Of a DNA stretch of 64,000 bases, positions 19,192 through 27,301 are shown piece by piece. The stretch comes from an uncultured Pelagibacteraceae bacterium. GTDB taxonomy: Bacteria > Pseudomonadota > Alphaproteobacteria > Pelagibacterales > Pelagibacteraceae. The notes under the pieces are model-generated. The model did not search any database. It was not told the DNA's origin and saw nothing but the letters and a program-made list of their open reading frames with translations. The stretch is from positions 208,649 through 272,648 of the forward strand of contig CACHUN010000002.1 of assembly GCA_902583075.1 (NCBI GenBank), read 5' to 3'. Within the stretch, counting starts at the first letter, position 1. Each line of letters opens with the position of its first letter. Position numbers and translations under genes: made by a program.

Positions 19192-20835
19192 ATGAATTCA
19201 AATGTATTTGACCAAAAAAAAACAAAAATTTTGAAACTTTTCCAAGAAAGAAAATTTGAGGAAGCTATTGACGCAGGTAAAAAACTTTTGAGTGAAAAAA
19301 GTAATGATGACAAATTAATTTTTTTATTAGTCTCAGCGTATATAAATATTCAAAAATTCGATGATGCTGAAAACTATATTAATATGTTATTATCTTTTAA
19401 ACAAAATGATCAAATATATAACATTAATGGTAATATAAAAAAAAAACTAAAAAAATATAATCAGGCAATTTCGTCGTACGAAAAAGCAATTGAATTAAAC
19501 CCAAATTTTTCAGAGGCCTATAATAATCTTGGTAATACTAAAAAGATTATTAATGAAAGGGCGCAAGCAATTAATTGTTATAAAAAAGCTATCAGTTTAA
19601 AAGCTGATAATATTCAAGCACTATTTAATTTATCAATAATATATAAAGAGGACAGCAATTATCACGAATTGATTAATGTATATAATAAAATTTTAGACTT
19701 AGATAAAAATAATATTAAAACTTTGTATAATTTAGGTTCAGCCCATCTATTTTTGGGGAATATTTTGAAAGGTAAAGAATATTTTAAGAAGGTTATTGAG
19801 ATTAATGGATTACATATTCCAAGTCTTCGAAATTATGTTCGTATTACAAAAATTGGAGAAAAAGATAAAATATTTCAACATTTAAAAAGTATTAATTTAG
19901 CCACTTTAAATCATGAAGAAAAAATTTTAATCACTAATGCTTTAAGTAAAGGTTATTTTGATCAAGTTAATTTAAAGCTTGGATTTGAATATCTTTCAAA
20001 ATCAAATTCTTTAAAAAAAGAAAAGTCAAATTTTTCAATCTTAGATGAAAAAAAAAGATTTAATGACATAAAAAGATTCTTCTCTCATACACATAACTAT
20101 AATTTGAAATTTGATGATCAATATTTAATTAAACCAATCTTTATTTTAGGTATGCCAAGATCAGGTACCACCTTATTAGAACAAATTTTGTCTTCACATT
20201 CGAAAATTCATGGAGCAGGAGAATTATACTATTTACAAAATAAAATAGAAAAAATGGGCTTAAAAAAAAATATTGATATCAAAAGATACTTTTTGGAAAT
20301 TAGAAATTATTACCACCAAAATATATCTAATACCACTATCAAACCTTTTATAATCGATAAGTTTCCAGTAAATTTTAGGTGGATAGGATTTATTGTTAAT
20401 GCTTTTCCTGAAGCTAAAATCATTCATATTTATAGAAACCCAATGGCGGTGTGTTGGTCTAATTATAAAACTTTATTTATCGATAGTGTTATGGACTTTA
20501 GTTTAAGTCAAGAAGATGTAGCTAATTATTACGTATTATATGACAACCTTATGAAATTTTGGTCTGAAAAATTTAAAGAGAAAATATTAAACATCAACTA
20601 TGAAGATTTTGTAAATGACTTTGAGACGAATACAAAAAAAATACTAAAAATTTTAAATTTAGATTGGGAAGATCAGCAAAAAAATTATGAAAAAAATCTT
20701 AGAGCCATAACCACAGCCTCTTTTGAGCAAGTAAGAAGTAAAATTCAAAAAGATACCTCAAAACAATGGAAAAGATTTAGCGATTATTTAGAACCTATGC
20801 AAGAAACTCTAAAAATTAACCAAATAAAATTTTAG
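19192..20835 (+). CDS. TPR repeat plus sulfotransferase domain protein
   Basis: TPR units (YNQAISSYEKAIELNPNFSEAYNNLGN) then FILGMPRSGTTLLEQILSSHSKIHGAGELYYL sulfotransferase PAPS motif. Confidence 0.9.
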   Translation: MNSNVFDQKKTKILKLFQERKFEEAIDAGKKLLSEKSNDDKLIFLLVSAYINIQKFDDAENYINMLLSFKQNDQIYNINGNIKKKLKKYNQAISSYEKAIELNPNFSEAYNNLGNTKKIINERAQAINCYKKAISLKADNIQALFNLSIIYKEDSNYHELINVYNKILDLDKNNIKTLYNLGSAHLFLGNILKGKEYFKKVIEINGLHIPSLRNYVRITKIGEKDKIFQHLKSINLATLNHEEKILITNALSKGYFDQVNLKLGFEYLSKSNSLKKEKSNFSILDEKKRFNDIKRFFSHTHNYNLKFDDQYLIKPIFILGMPRSGTTLLEQILSSHSKIHGAGELYYLQNKIEKMGLKKNIDIKRYFLEIRNYYHQNISNTTIKPFIIDKFPVNFRWIGFIVNAFPEAKIIHIYRNPMAVCWSNYKTLFIDSVMDFSLSQEDVANYYVLYDNLMKFWSEKFKEKILNINYEDFVNDFETNTKKILKILNLDWEDQQKNYEKNLRAITTASFEQVRSKIQKDTSKQWKRFSDYLEPMQETLKINQIKF

Positions 20836-20899
20836 ATAATTTAAATAATATGTTGCTTGTGATTCAAAAACCCATTATTTATATTTAATATTCGAATAT

Positions 20900-20961
20900 G
20901 CGGGCATAGCTCAGTGGTAGAGCGTCTCGTTGCCAACGAGGTAGTCCTTGGTTTTTTATCC
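20900..20961 (+). pseudogene. Truncated/degenerate tRNA-Gly(GCC) copy
   Basis: 20900-20940 (41 nt) identical to the first 41 nt of the intact tRNA at 22547; after the anticodon stem identity drops (about 10/21) and no T-arm or acceptor 3' strand can form. Confidence 0.85.
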
Positions 20962-20993
20962 TTGCTAATCTTAGTCTTTCTCAACGTCTAGTT

Positions 20994-21016
20994 AATCTCG
21001 ACACACTCACGACACA
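20994..21016 (+). repeat. 23-bp direct repeat, copy 1 (aatctcgacacactcacgacaca)
   Basis: Identical to 22449-22471; followed by a further cttcgacacag motif. Confidence 0.92.
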
Positions 21017-21133
21017 CTTCGACACAGAAAAGAAAAACTATGGTGAGTGGAATAAAATATAATTGTAATTAAACTGTTACAAATTTTTCATCTTGTTTTG
21101 ATATCTTTCCATAAAAACAAATAGGAATATATA

Positions 21134-22384
21134 ATGATAAAATTTATCTTAGCAGGCCTTCTGGCCTCAACCGCATTTGTTAGCACAGTAAATGCAGACT
21201 TTAAAGAAATTGGGAAATTTGGAACACCAGCAAATAACCCTAGTGCAGAAGAAACATCAGCAGAAATAATTGCGGCAACAGCAGATGGCATGAAACTGGT
21301 ATATAGCGATAGCCCTGCAAACGCATTAGGCATGATTGATATTACTGATCCAGCAAATCCGAAACCATTAGGCCACATGAATTTAGGTGGTGAACCAACT
21401 AGTGTTGCAATCAAAAATGGACAAGCATTTGTAGGTATTAATACTTCTCCAAACTATGTAGAGCCAAGTGGTCACTTATTAGTTGTTGATCTTGCCTCAG
21501 GAAAAGAAGTTACAAAAGTAGAACTAGGTGGACAGCCAGACTCGGTTGCAGTTAGTCCAGATGGAACTTTTGTGGCAGTAGCTATTGAAAATGAACGTAA
21601 CGAAGATATCAACGATGAAAAAATTCCACAACTTCCAGGGGGTTTTGTGGCAATTATTAATTTAGCAGATAACAGTGTTACTAAAGCGGACTTAGTTGGT
21701 TTTTCAACTATTGCTCCTAACGATCCAGAGCCTGAGTTTGTTGATATCAATAATTTAGGTGAAATAGTTGTTACTATGCAAGAGAATAACTGGATGGCGG
21801 TTATTGATCGAAGTGGAAAAGTAATTTCAGAGTTTGATGCAGGACTAGTAACATTAGTAGGTATTGATAACAAAAAAGATGGTGAACTAAAGATGGTTGA
21901 TACCATTGAGAATGTTCGTAGAGAACCAGACGCAGTTAAGTGGATTGACGATGATCATTTTGCAACTGCAAATGAAGGTGACTATAAACATGAAGCACCA
22001 GGTCAAGCGAAACGTGGTGGTAGTCGTGGATGGACAATCTTCAATAAAAATGGTTCGGTGGTATACGAGTCAGGTTCGTCATATGAAAGAGCACTCGCTT
22101 CAGCAGGTTACTGGCCAGAAAAACGTGCAGAGAAAAAAGGTGTAGAACCAGAGTCAGTTGAAGTAGCAATATATGGTGATACACGTTATATCTTTGTTGG
22201 TGCTGAAAGAGCAAATGCTATCGGTGTTTATAAAGCAAACGATTTGAAAAACCCAGAATTAGTTGCTATTTTACCAACGGGTATTGGACCAGAAGGTTTG
22301 GTTGCTATTCCACAACGGAACTTATTTATAAGTGCTAATGAAGTTGACAAAGAAAAATCAGTTACAATTTATAGCTTAGATTAA
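21134..22384 (+). CDS. Secreted beta-propeller (choice-of-anchor I / LVIVD-like) protein
   Basis: Signal peptide MIKFILAGLLASTAFVSTVNA; repeats such as GQPDSVAVSPDGTFVAVAIENERNEDIND, EPDAVKWIDDDHFATANEGDY, GIGPEGLVAIPQRNLFISANEVD; CGT-rich Arg codons unlike the neighbours. Confidence 0.75.
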   Translation: MIKFILAGLLASTAFVSTVNADFKEIGKFGTPANNPSAEETSAEIIAATADGMKLVYSDSPANALGMIDITDPANPKPLGHMNLGGEPTSVAIKNGQAFVGINTSPNYVEPSGHLLVVDLASGKEVTKVELGGQPDSVAVSPDGTFVAVAIENERNEDINDEKIPQLPGGFVAIINLADNSVTKADLVGFSTIAPNDPEPEFVDINNLGEIVVTMQENNWMAVIDRSGKVISEFDAGLVTLVGIDNKKDGELKMVDTIENVRREPDAVKWIDDDHFATANEGDYKHEAPGQAKRGGSRGWTIFNKNGSVVYESGSSYERALASAGYWPEKRAEKKGVEPESVEVAIYGDTRYIFVGAERANAIGVYKANDLKNPELVAILPTGIGPEGLVAIPQRNLFISANEVDKEKSVTIYSLD

Positions 22385-22401
22385 TAACTAAATTAAGCCT
22401 G

Positions 22402-22419
22402 TGGGGGCGTTAGCCCCCA
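22402..22419 (+). terminator. GC-rich hairpin downstream of the beta-propeller gene
   Basis: tgggggc-gtta-gccccca, perfect 7-bp stem; no strong T-run follows, so terminator function is uncertain. Confidence 0.5.
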
Positions 22420-22448
22420 ACATAAACTTTCATGTAAAGTTTTAAAAA

Positions 22449-22471
22449 AATCTCGACACACTCACGACACA
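22449..22471 (+). repeat. 23-bp direct repeat, copy 2
   Basis: aatctcgacacactcacgacaca, identical to 20994-21016. Confidence 0.92.
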
Positions 22472-22546
22472 GTTGGTGATAAATTTTACTAATTTAACTA
22501 ATACTTGCATTTCTAAAAACCGCTATCTATAATGATTTTTTAACAA

Positions 22547-22621
22547 GCGGGCATAGCTCAGTGGTAGAGCGTCTCGTTGCCAACGAGAAGGTCGTGGGTT
22601 CGAGTCCCATTGCCCGCTCCA
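22547..22621 (+). tRNA. tRNA-Gly (anticodon GCC), CCA encoded
   Basis: GCGGGCA...TGCCCGC acceptor stem, TCTCG-TTGCCAA-CGAGA anticodon arm, GTGGGTTCGAGTCCCAT T-arm, TCCA end. Confidence 0.97.
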
Positions 22622-22684
22622 AAATTGTCTCATATTTGTAATAGTAATTTACAAAATAAAAAATTAATTTAAAATTATAATATT

Positions 22685-23023
22685 ATGACAGATTTAGCAG
22701 AAAAAAAATGTATTCCTTGTGAAGGGGGCATTCCTAGTTTTAATTTAAATGAAATTCATAAATATTTAAAGAAAGTTGATGGTTGGACTGTGGAGTCTGT
22801 TGAAAAAAAAAATTATTACATTACAAAAAATTTTAATTTTGATAATTTTTTAGAAAGCCAATCATTTGTAAATAAAGTCGGAGAAATTGCTGAGAAAGAA
22901 GGACATCACCCAGATATATTGTTTGGTTGGGGATATGCAAAAATTAAAATACAAACACATGCTATTAATGGATTGCATGAAAGTGATTTTGTTCTAGCCG
23001 CTAAAATAGATAAAATAAATTAA
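22685..23023 (+). CDS. phhB: 4a-hydroxytetrahydrobiopterin dehydratase-like protein
   Basis: GWTVESVEKKNYYITKNFNFDNFLESQSFVNKVGEIAEKEGHHPDILFGWGYAKIKIQTHAINGLHESDF. Confidence 0.92.
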   Translation: MTDLAEKKCIPCEGGIPSFNLNEIHKYLKKVDGWTVESVEKKNYYITKNFNFDNFLESQSFVNKVGEIAEKEGHHPDILFGWGYAKIKIQTHAINGLHESDFVLAAKIDKIN

Positions 23024-23025
23024 TT

Positions 23026-24570
23026 TTAATGTTTGAAATGTCTAGTATTTGAAAATACTACAATAATACCAAATTTATCTGCAAACCTAATAATTTCTTT
23101 ATCACGGATAGATCCTGATGGTTGAATGATAGCTCTTACTCCATTTTGAACCAAAGTTTCAATTCCATCAACGAAAGGAAAAAATGCGTCCGACGCCCCA
23201 ATAACAATATCGTTCTGACGAATTTTTTGGAATTTTTTCATTTTTTCTATTGCAATTCTACAACTATCCAATCTACTTGGCTGGCCCGATCCAATTCCAA
23301 TAGTTGAATTATTTCTTGCTAAAACAATAGCATTAGACTTTACATTTCTACATACATTGAAAGCAAACAATAAGTTATTAAATATTTTATTTGTTGGTTT
23401 AATTTTAGATACAACTTTAAAATTATCTTTAGTAAAAATCTTATTATCAATACTTTGAACTAATAAAGAATTAAAGTTACTAGTTATATTGTTTAACTCA
23501 TTTTTCTTTAATTTTGACGCATCTATTATTCTTAAATTTTTCTTTTTCTTAAAAATTTTTAGAGAGTCTTTATCAAAACCAAGCCCAATGATTACTTCTA
23601 AAAATATTTTATTTAATTCAATCGCTATCTTTTTATTTATTCTGAAATTACACGAGACAATTCCTCCAAATGCACTTATTGGGTCACATGCTAGCGCTTC
23701 TTTATAACTATTTAATTTATTAATATTAATTGAAACACCACACGGATTAGCATGTTTAACAATTACCGTTCCAGTATTTTTTGGCAGTGTTTGTGAAAGA
23801 TTTAAAGCAGCATAAATATCATTATAATTATTATAACTTAATTTTTTTCCACTTAGCTGTAATATATCTAAGTTTTCCGTTTTATTATAAATTGCTGACT
23901 GTTGATGGGGGTTTTCACCATATCGTAGTACTTCAACCAAATTTCCATGAATAGTTTTCTTTTGAGGGAAAAAGTCTTTATTATGAGTATTTAAGTATTC
24001 CGAAATTACAGAGTCATAATATGCAGTTAAATTAAATGCCTCTTGAGATAGTTTTTTTCTTAGTTCAAGACTTGTAGATCCTTTATTTTTTTCTAAATCT
24101 AAAATGAATTCATTGTACTGATTTGGAGATGTTAAAACAGTTGTATACTTATAGTTTTTTGCTGCAGCTCTTACAAGAGTTGGGCCTCCGATATCTATAT
24201 TTTCAATGAGTTTATTATGATTTTTTGTATTCTTTAATGTGTCTTCGAAAGGATAAAAATTAGCTATAATTAAATCTATTTCGTGAAAATTATTTTTTTT
24301 AAGTTCTTTTTTATGTTTTTTGTTTTCTCTCTTGCTTAATATACCAGCATACACTTTTGGGTGAAGTGTTTTTACCCTACCATCTAAAATCTCATCCGTA
24401 TTAGTATATTTTGATACTTCGGTACATTTGAAGCCCAATTTCTTAATTTCTTTAAATGTACCCCCTGAGCTTATGATATTTACCTTATATTTTTTAAGAG
24501 CATTTAAAATTAAATTAATTTCGGATTTATCTGAAAGAGATATAATTGCTTTCTTTATTTTTTTACTCAT
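23026..24570 (-). CDS. purH: Bifunctional AICAR transformylase/IMP cyclohydrolase
   Basis: KKAIISLSDKSEINLIL, DGRVKTLHPKVYAGILS, LRYGENPHQQSAIY, VKHANPCGVS. Confidence 0.97.
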   Translation of the reverse strand: MSKKIKKAIISLSDKSEINLILNALKKYKVNIISSGGTFKEIKKLGFKCTEVSKYTNTDEILDGRVKTLHPKVYAGILSKRENKKHKKELKKNNFHEIDLIIANFYPFEDTLKNTKNHNKLIENIDIGGPTLVRAAAKNYKYTTVLTSPNQYNEFILDLEKNKGSTSLELRKKLSQEAFNLTAYYDSVISEYLNTHNKDFFPQKKTIHGNLVEVLRYGENPHQQSAIYNKTENLDILQLSGKKLSYNNYNDIYAALNLSQTLPKNTGTVIVKHANPCGVSININKLNSYKEALACDPISAFGGIVSCNFRINKKIAIELNKIFLEVIIGLGFDKDSLKIFKKKKNLRIIDASKLKKNELNNITSNFNSLLVQSIDNKIFTKDNFKVVSKIKPTNKIFNNLLFAFNVCRNVKSNAIVLARNNSTIGIGSGQPSRLDSCRIAIEKMKKFQKIRQNDIVIGASDAFFPFVDGIETLVQNGVRAIIQPSGSIRDKEIIRFADKFGIIVVFSNTRHFKH

Positions 24571-26195
24571 ATTTTACTAATTTGCCACTCAACTAATTGT
24601 TCATTATTTTGAGTAATTCCAGAGATAAAAATATTTTTGTTTTCAATATAACTATTTTTATTACCGAAATATAACCCAGTTTCAACCCCTATCAATCCAT
24701 CATTAGAATAGAATCTCCACCCAGAATTATCTAATTCGATCAAAACTGATTTATTATCTTGAAGTTTTGTTACTTTAATATTTGGTAAAAGATGAAACCT
24801 TATTTCAAAGTTTGTGGTTTTAAAATTCTTTTTTTTAATAAGTTTTTCTTTTCCAAAAAGAATATTTTTAACACAATCAAATTCTAATTTTCTTTGATGT
24901 ATTATTCCATATCTTGATAAATATCCATCATGAGAACATTTAATACTCCAATAATTTTTCTCATAAGTTACTTTGTTATCAAATGTTTTAAATCCTTTGC
25001 TAATACTACTCTGACCTCTACTATTTTTTTTGAAATTACATGCAGAAGAGTTATCTAAAATTAATGTAGAGTGAGTTGCCGTTGTTTTTGATATAGAGTT
25101 AAGCTGATGGTAATGATCTTGAAAATAACCAGAATTTGTAATTAGTTTTTTATTTTTAAAAAAAAATTCAAATGACAAAGGTCCACTTTGATAATTTTCA
25201 GAGTAATTTTTTATTGGATTGTTTCCAGTATCCATTGCAAGAATTGCATTTTTATTTCTTAAAATTGTATACCCAGATACCTCAAATTTATCACTCTTAA
25301 ACCTATATCTAAAAAGAGATAGGTATTTATCAAAGTCTTTATTATTTGAATTGTTATTTCCGTTAAACAATAAACTCTGCCCTAATGATCCATAAATAAA
25401 ATTATAGGATTTGCCAAGAAAATGAATTATTTCATCTAAGTATTCTGGAATATCATTCAAAGAATCTTTTAAAAGTTCTCTGATCAAAATAAAATATTTT
25501 AAATAAAAAACCATCTGTCTTATATTTCTTGATTTTGGAAAGTAGTTATCATCAAAAGAAGTATTAATAATTTTTTTAAGTAAATCTAATCCATACTTCA
25601 AAAACCTATTATTTTCGTATGCTATTCCCGCAAGGGTTATCGCTGTACACCCAATCATTTTATCATTTAAATTAGAAGATCTGTTAATTTCATTTATTAG
25701 ATGATTCACTTGCTTACTGATTATTTCATTAAAACTATTTTTATAGTTATTTCCAGATTCGTCATAGGTTATTTTTGAATTTGAGATCCAAGCTATTACC
25801 CTTTTAGAAAGAATATCTATTTCCCAACTTTTTGCCTCATAGTTTTGATTCTTTTTAATCCATTTTTTAATTATTGACTGAGTAACTTCATTAGAAGATT
25901 TAAGATCTATTGAAAACAACCAGTAAAAACTATGTAGTTTTTTAAAATCATTATATTTTGAAGGTTTATTTTCCCATATTGATTGAACATTAAAATCTTC
26001 AATCTTCTTTTTTTGTTTTTCGTATTTTATTAATGAACTAAGTATATTAAGATTTGGTTGATAGACTAAAACATTTTCTTCAACTCTTGAAATTTTTTTA
26101 TTATAAATAGATGAGTTTAAATAAATTTTTCGTATTTGGTTTTTAAAAACAAAATAAAATTCATTGATATAATTAAAAGAACTTTTTAAAAACAT
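24567..26195 (-). CDS. Heparinase II/III family protein
   Basis: HSFYWLFSIDL, DNYFPKSRNIRQMVFYLKYFILIRELL, GPLSFEFFFKNKKLITNSG...STLILDNSSACNF. Confidence 0.8.
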   Translation of the reverse strand: MFLKSSFNYINEFYFVFKNQIRKIYLNSSIYNKKISRVEENVLVYQPNLNILSSLIKYEKQKKKIEDFNVQSIWENKPSKYNDFKKLHSFYWLFSIDLKSSNEVTQSIIKKWIKKNQNYEAKSWEIDILSKRVIAWISNSKITYDESGNNYKNSFNEIISKQVNHLINEINRSSNLNDKMIGCTAITLAGIAYENNRFLKYGLDLLKKIINTSFDDNYFPKSRNIRQMVFYLKYFILIRELLKDSLNDIPEYLDEIIHFLGKSYNFIYGSLGQSLLFNGNNNSNNKDFDKYLSLFRYRFKSDKFEVSGYTILRNKNAILAMDTGNNPIKNYSENYQSGPLSFEFFFKNKKLITNSGYFQDHYHQLNSISKTTATHSTLILDNSSACNFKKNSRGQSSISKGFKTFDNKVTYEKNYWSIKCSHDGYLSRYGIIHQRKLEFDCVKNILFGKEKLIKKKNFKTTNFEIRFHLLPNIKVTKLQDNKSVLIELDNSGWRFYSNDGLIGVETGLYFGNKNSYIENKNIFISGITQNNEQLVEWQISKI

Positions 26196-26196
26196 T

Positions 26197-26856
26197 TTAC
26201 ATTGATTTTAATTTTTCAATATTAGTTTTAATATCCCCATTGTTCTCTTTAAAAACTGTGGTTCCCGATACCAAAATATCAGCACCAGCTTCTAAAACTA
26301 TTTTTGAATTACTAAAATTAATTCCTCCATCAACTTCAATATCAAAGTGATATTGGTTATTATCTTTTATTTTTTTCAAATCTTTTATTTTATTTAACAC
26401 TTCAGGCATAAATTTTTGCCCACCAAAACCAGGATTAACACTCATAACTAGAACTAAATCAATATTGCGTATTTCGTCAATTAAAGTTTTTATTTCGGTT
26501 TTTGGATTTAAAGATACACCAACCTTCTTACCAAACTTTTTAATTAAATTTATGGACTCTTTTAAGTTTTTAGTTGCTTCAGGATGAATAGTTATTATAT
26601 CGGCACCAACATTTGCATAATTTTCAATGTACTCATGTACTGGAGAGATCATTAAGTGTACATCAAATGGAAGCCTGGTATATTTTCTTAAGTTTTTTAT
26701 TACTGGTGGTCCTATTGTTAAATTGGGAACAAAGTGACCGTCCATTACATCGACATGAATTAAGTCGGCTCCACCTTCTTCTAACTTCTTGATTTCATTG
26801 CCAAGCTGACTGAAGTCGGCAGATAATATAGATGGAGAAATTTGAATTTTTTTCAT
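26197..26856 (-). CDS. rpe: Ribulose-phosphate 3-epimerase
   Basis: ISPSILSADFSQLGNEIKKLEEGGADLIHVDVMDGHFVPNLTIGPPV, MSVNPGFGGQKF, EVDGGI. Confidence 0.96.
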   Translation of the reverse strand: MKKIQISPSILSADFSQLGNEIKKLEEGGADLIHVDVMDGHFVPNLTIGPPVIKNLRKYTRLPFDVHLMISPVHEYIENYANVGADIITIHPEATKNLKESINLIKKFGKKVGVSLNPKTEIKTLIDEIRNIDLVLVMSVNPGFGGQKFMPEVLNKIKDLKKIKDNNQYHFDIEVDGGINFSNSKIVLEAGADILVSGTTVFKENNGDIKTNIEKLKSM

Positions 26857-26899
26857 TTGATACTAAAAATATTAGTATCAATTTTTTGTTTTATTTGAA

Positions 26900-27250
26900 T
26901 TAGTTTTTAGTGAATATTCTATATATTTCTCTAGCAATTTCACTTTCAAGAGGGAATGAAAGCATGCCCATAACTGAATAACCAAGTAAATAAGGCATTA
27001 AATAGAAACGACCCATGTAAAAGAACCAAGCCACATAAAGTGGTACTAAAGGTCCTATGATAAAGCTTGGGGTAATTGGTTTAAATATTTTTATAAGTGG
27101 GTTTGTAAGTTTAACGAAAACTTTCATAAAGAAGAAATTTGAGTCTTCTTTCTGAAAGATGTTCATCGCAACTCTACCAATTAAAGTCCACATAATGACA
27201 CCTAAAATGTAATCGATTATATAGACTAGAGGGTGAAAGTTAGCAGACAT
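26900..27250 (-). CDS. YggT-like membrane protein
   Basis: IIDYILGVIMWTLIGRVAMNIF...FVKLTNPLIKIFKPITPSF. Confidence 0.7.
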   Translation of the reverse strand: MSANFHPLVYIIDYILGVIMWTLIGRVAMNIFQKEDSNFFFMKVFVKLTNPLIKIFKPITPSFIIGPLVPLYVAWFFYMGRFYLMPYLLGYSVMGMLSFPLESEIAREIYRIFTKN

Positions 27251-27259
27251 AATTTTAAG

Positions 27260-27290
27260 AAAAAAAAGGGGCGAATTAAATCGCCCCTAA
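27260..27290 (-). terminator. Rho-independent terminator of the symporter operon
   Basis: Minus strand GGGGCGA-TTTAAT-TCGCCCC followed by T8. Confidence 0.8.
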
Positions 27291-27301
27291 ATTTGAATTG
27301 T

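Noticed and set aside
19071-19313. Minus ORF 19071..19313 across the start of the TPR gene
   Set aside because: Overlaps both the LON-domain gene start and the TPR gene; no independent evidence.
19192-20835. TPR-sulfotransferase as part of the tRNA-Gly island
   Set aside because: Its codon usage (AGA Arg, Lys/Asn-rich) matches the host and it lies outside the tRNA-fragment boundary.
20900-20961. A second functional tRNA-Gly
   Set aside because: Only the first 41 nt match; no complementary acceptor 3' strand or T-loop (gttcgag) follows, so it cannot fold as a tRNA.
21472-21906. Antisense and alternative-frame ORFs in the island gene (21088..21414, 21472..21906, 21897..22145)
   Set aside because: The plus-frame protein has a signal peptide and coherent propeller repeats; the alternatives are Ser/Thr- or Gln-rich shadow frames.
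22639-22684. Possible CRISPR or tandem-repeat array in intergenic DNA near the tRNA
   Set aside because: Only AT-rich low complexity; no regularly spaced repeats seen here or elsewhere in the window.
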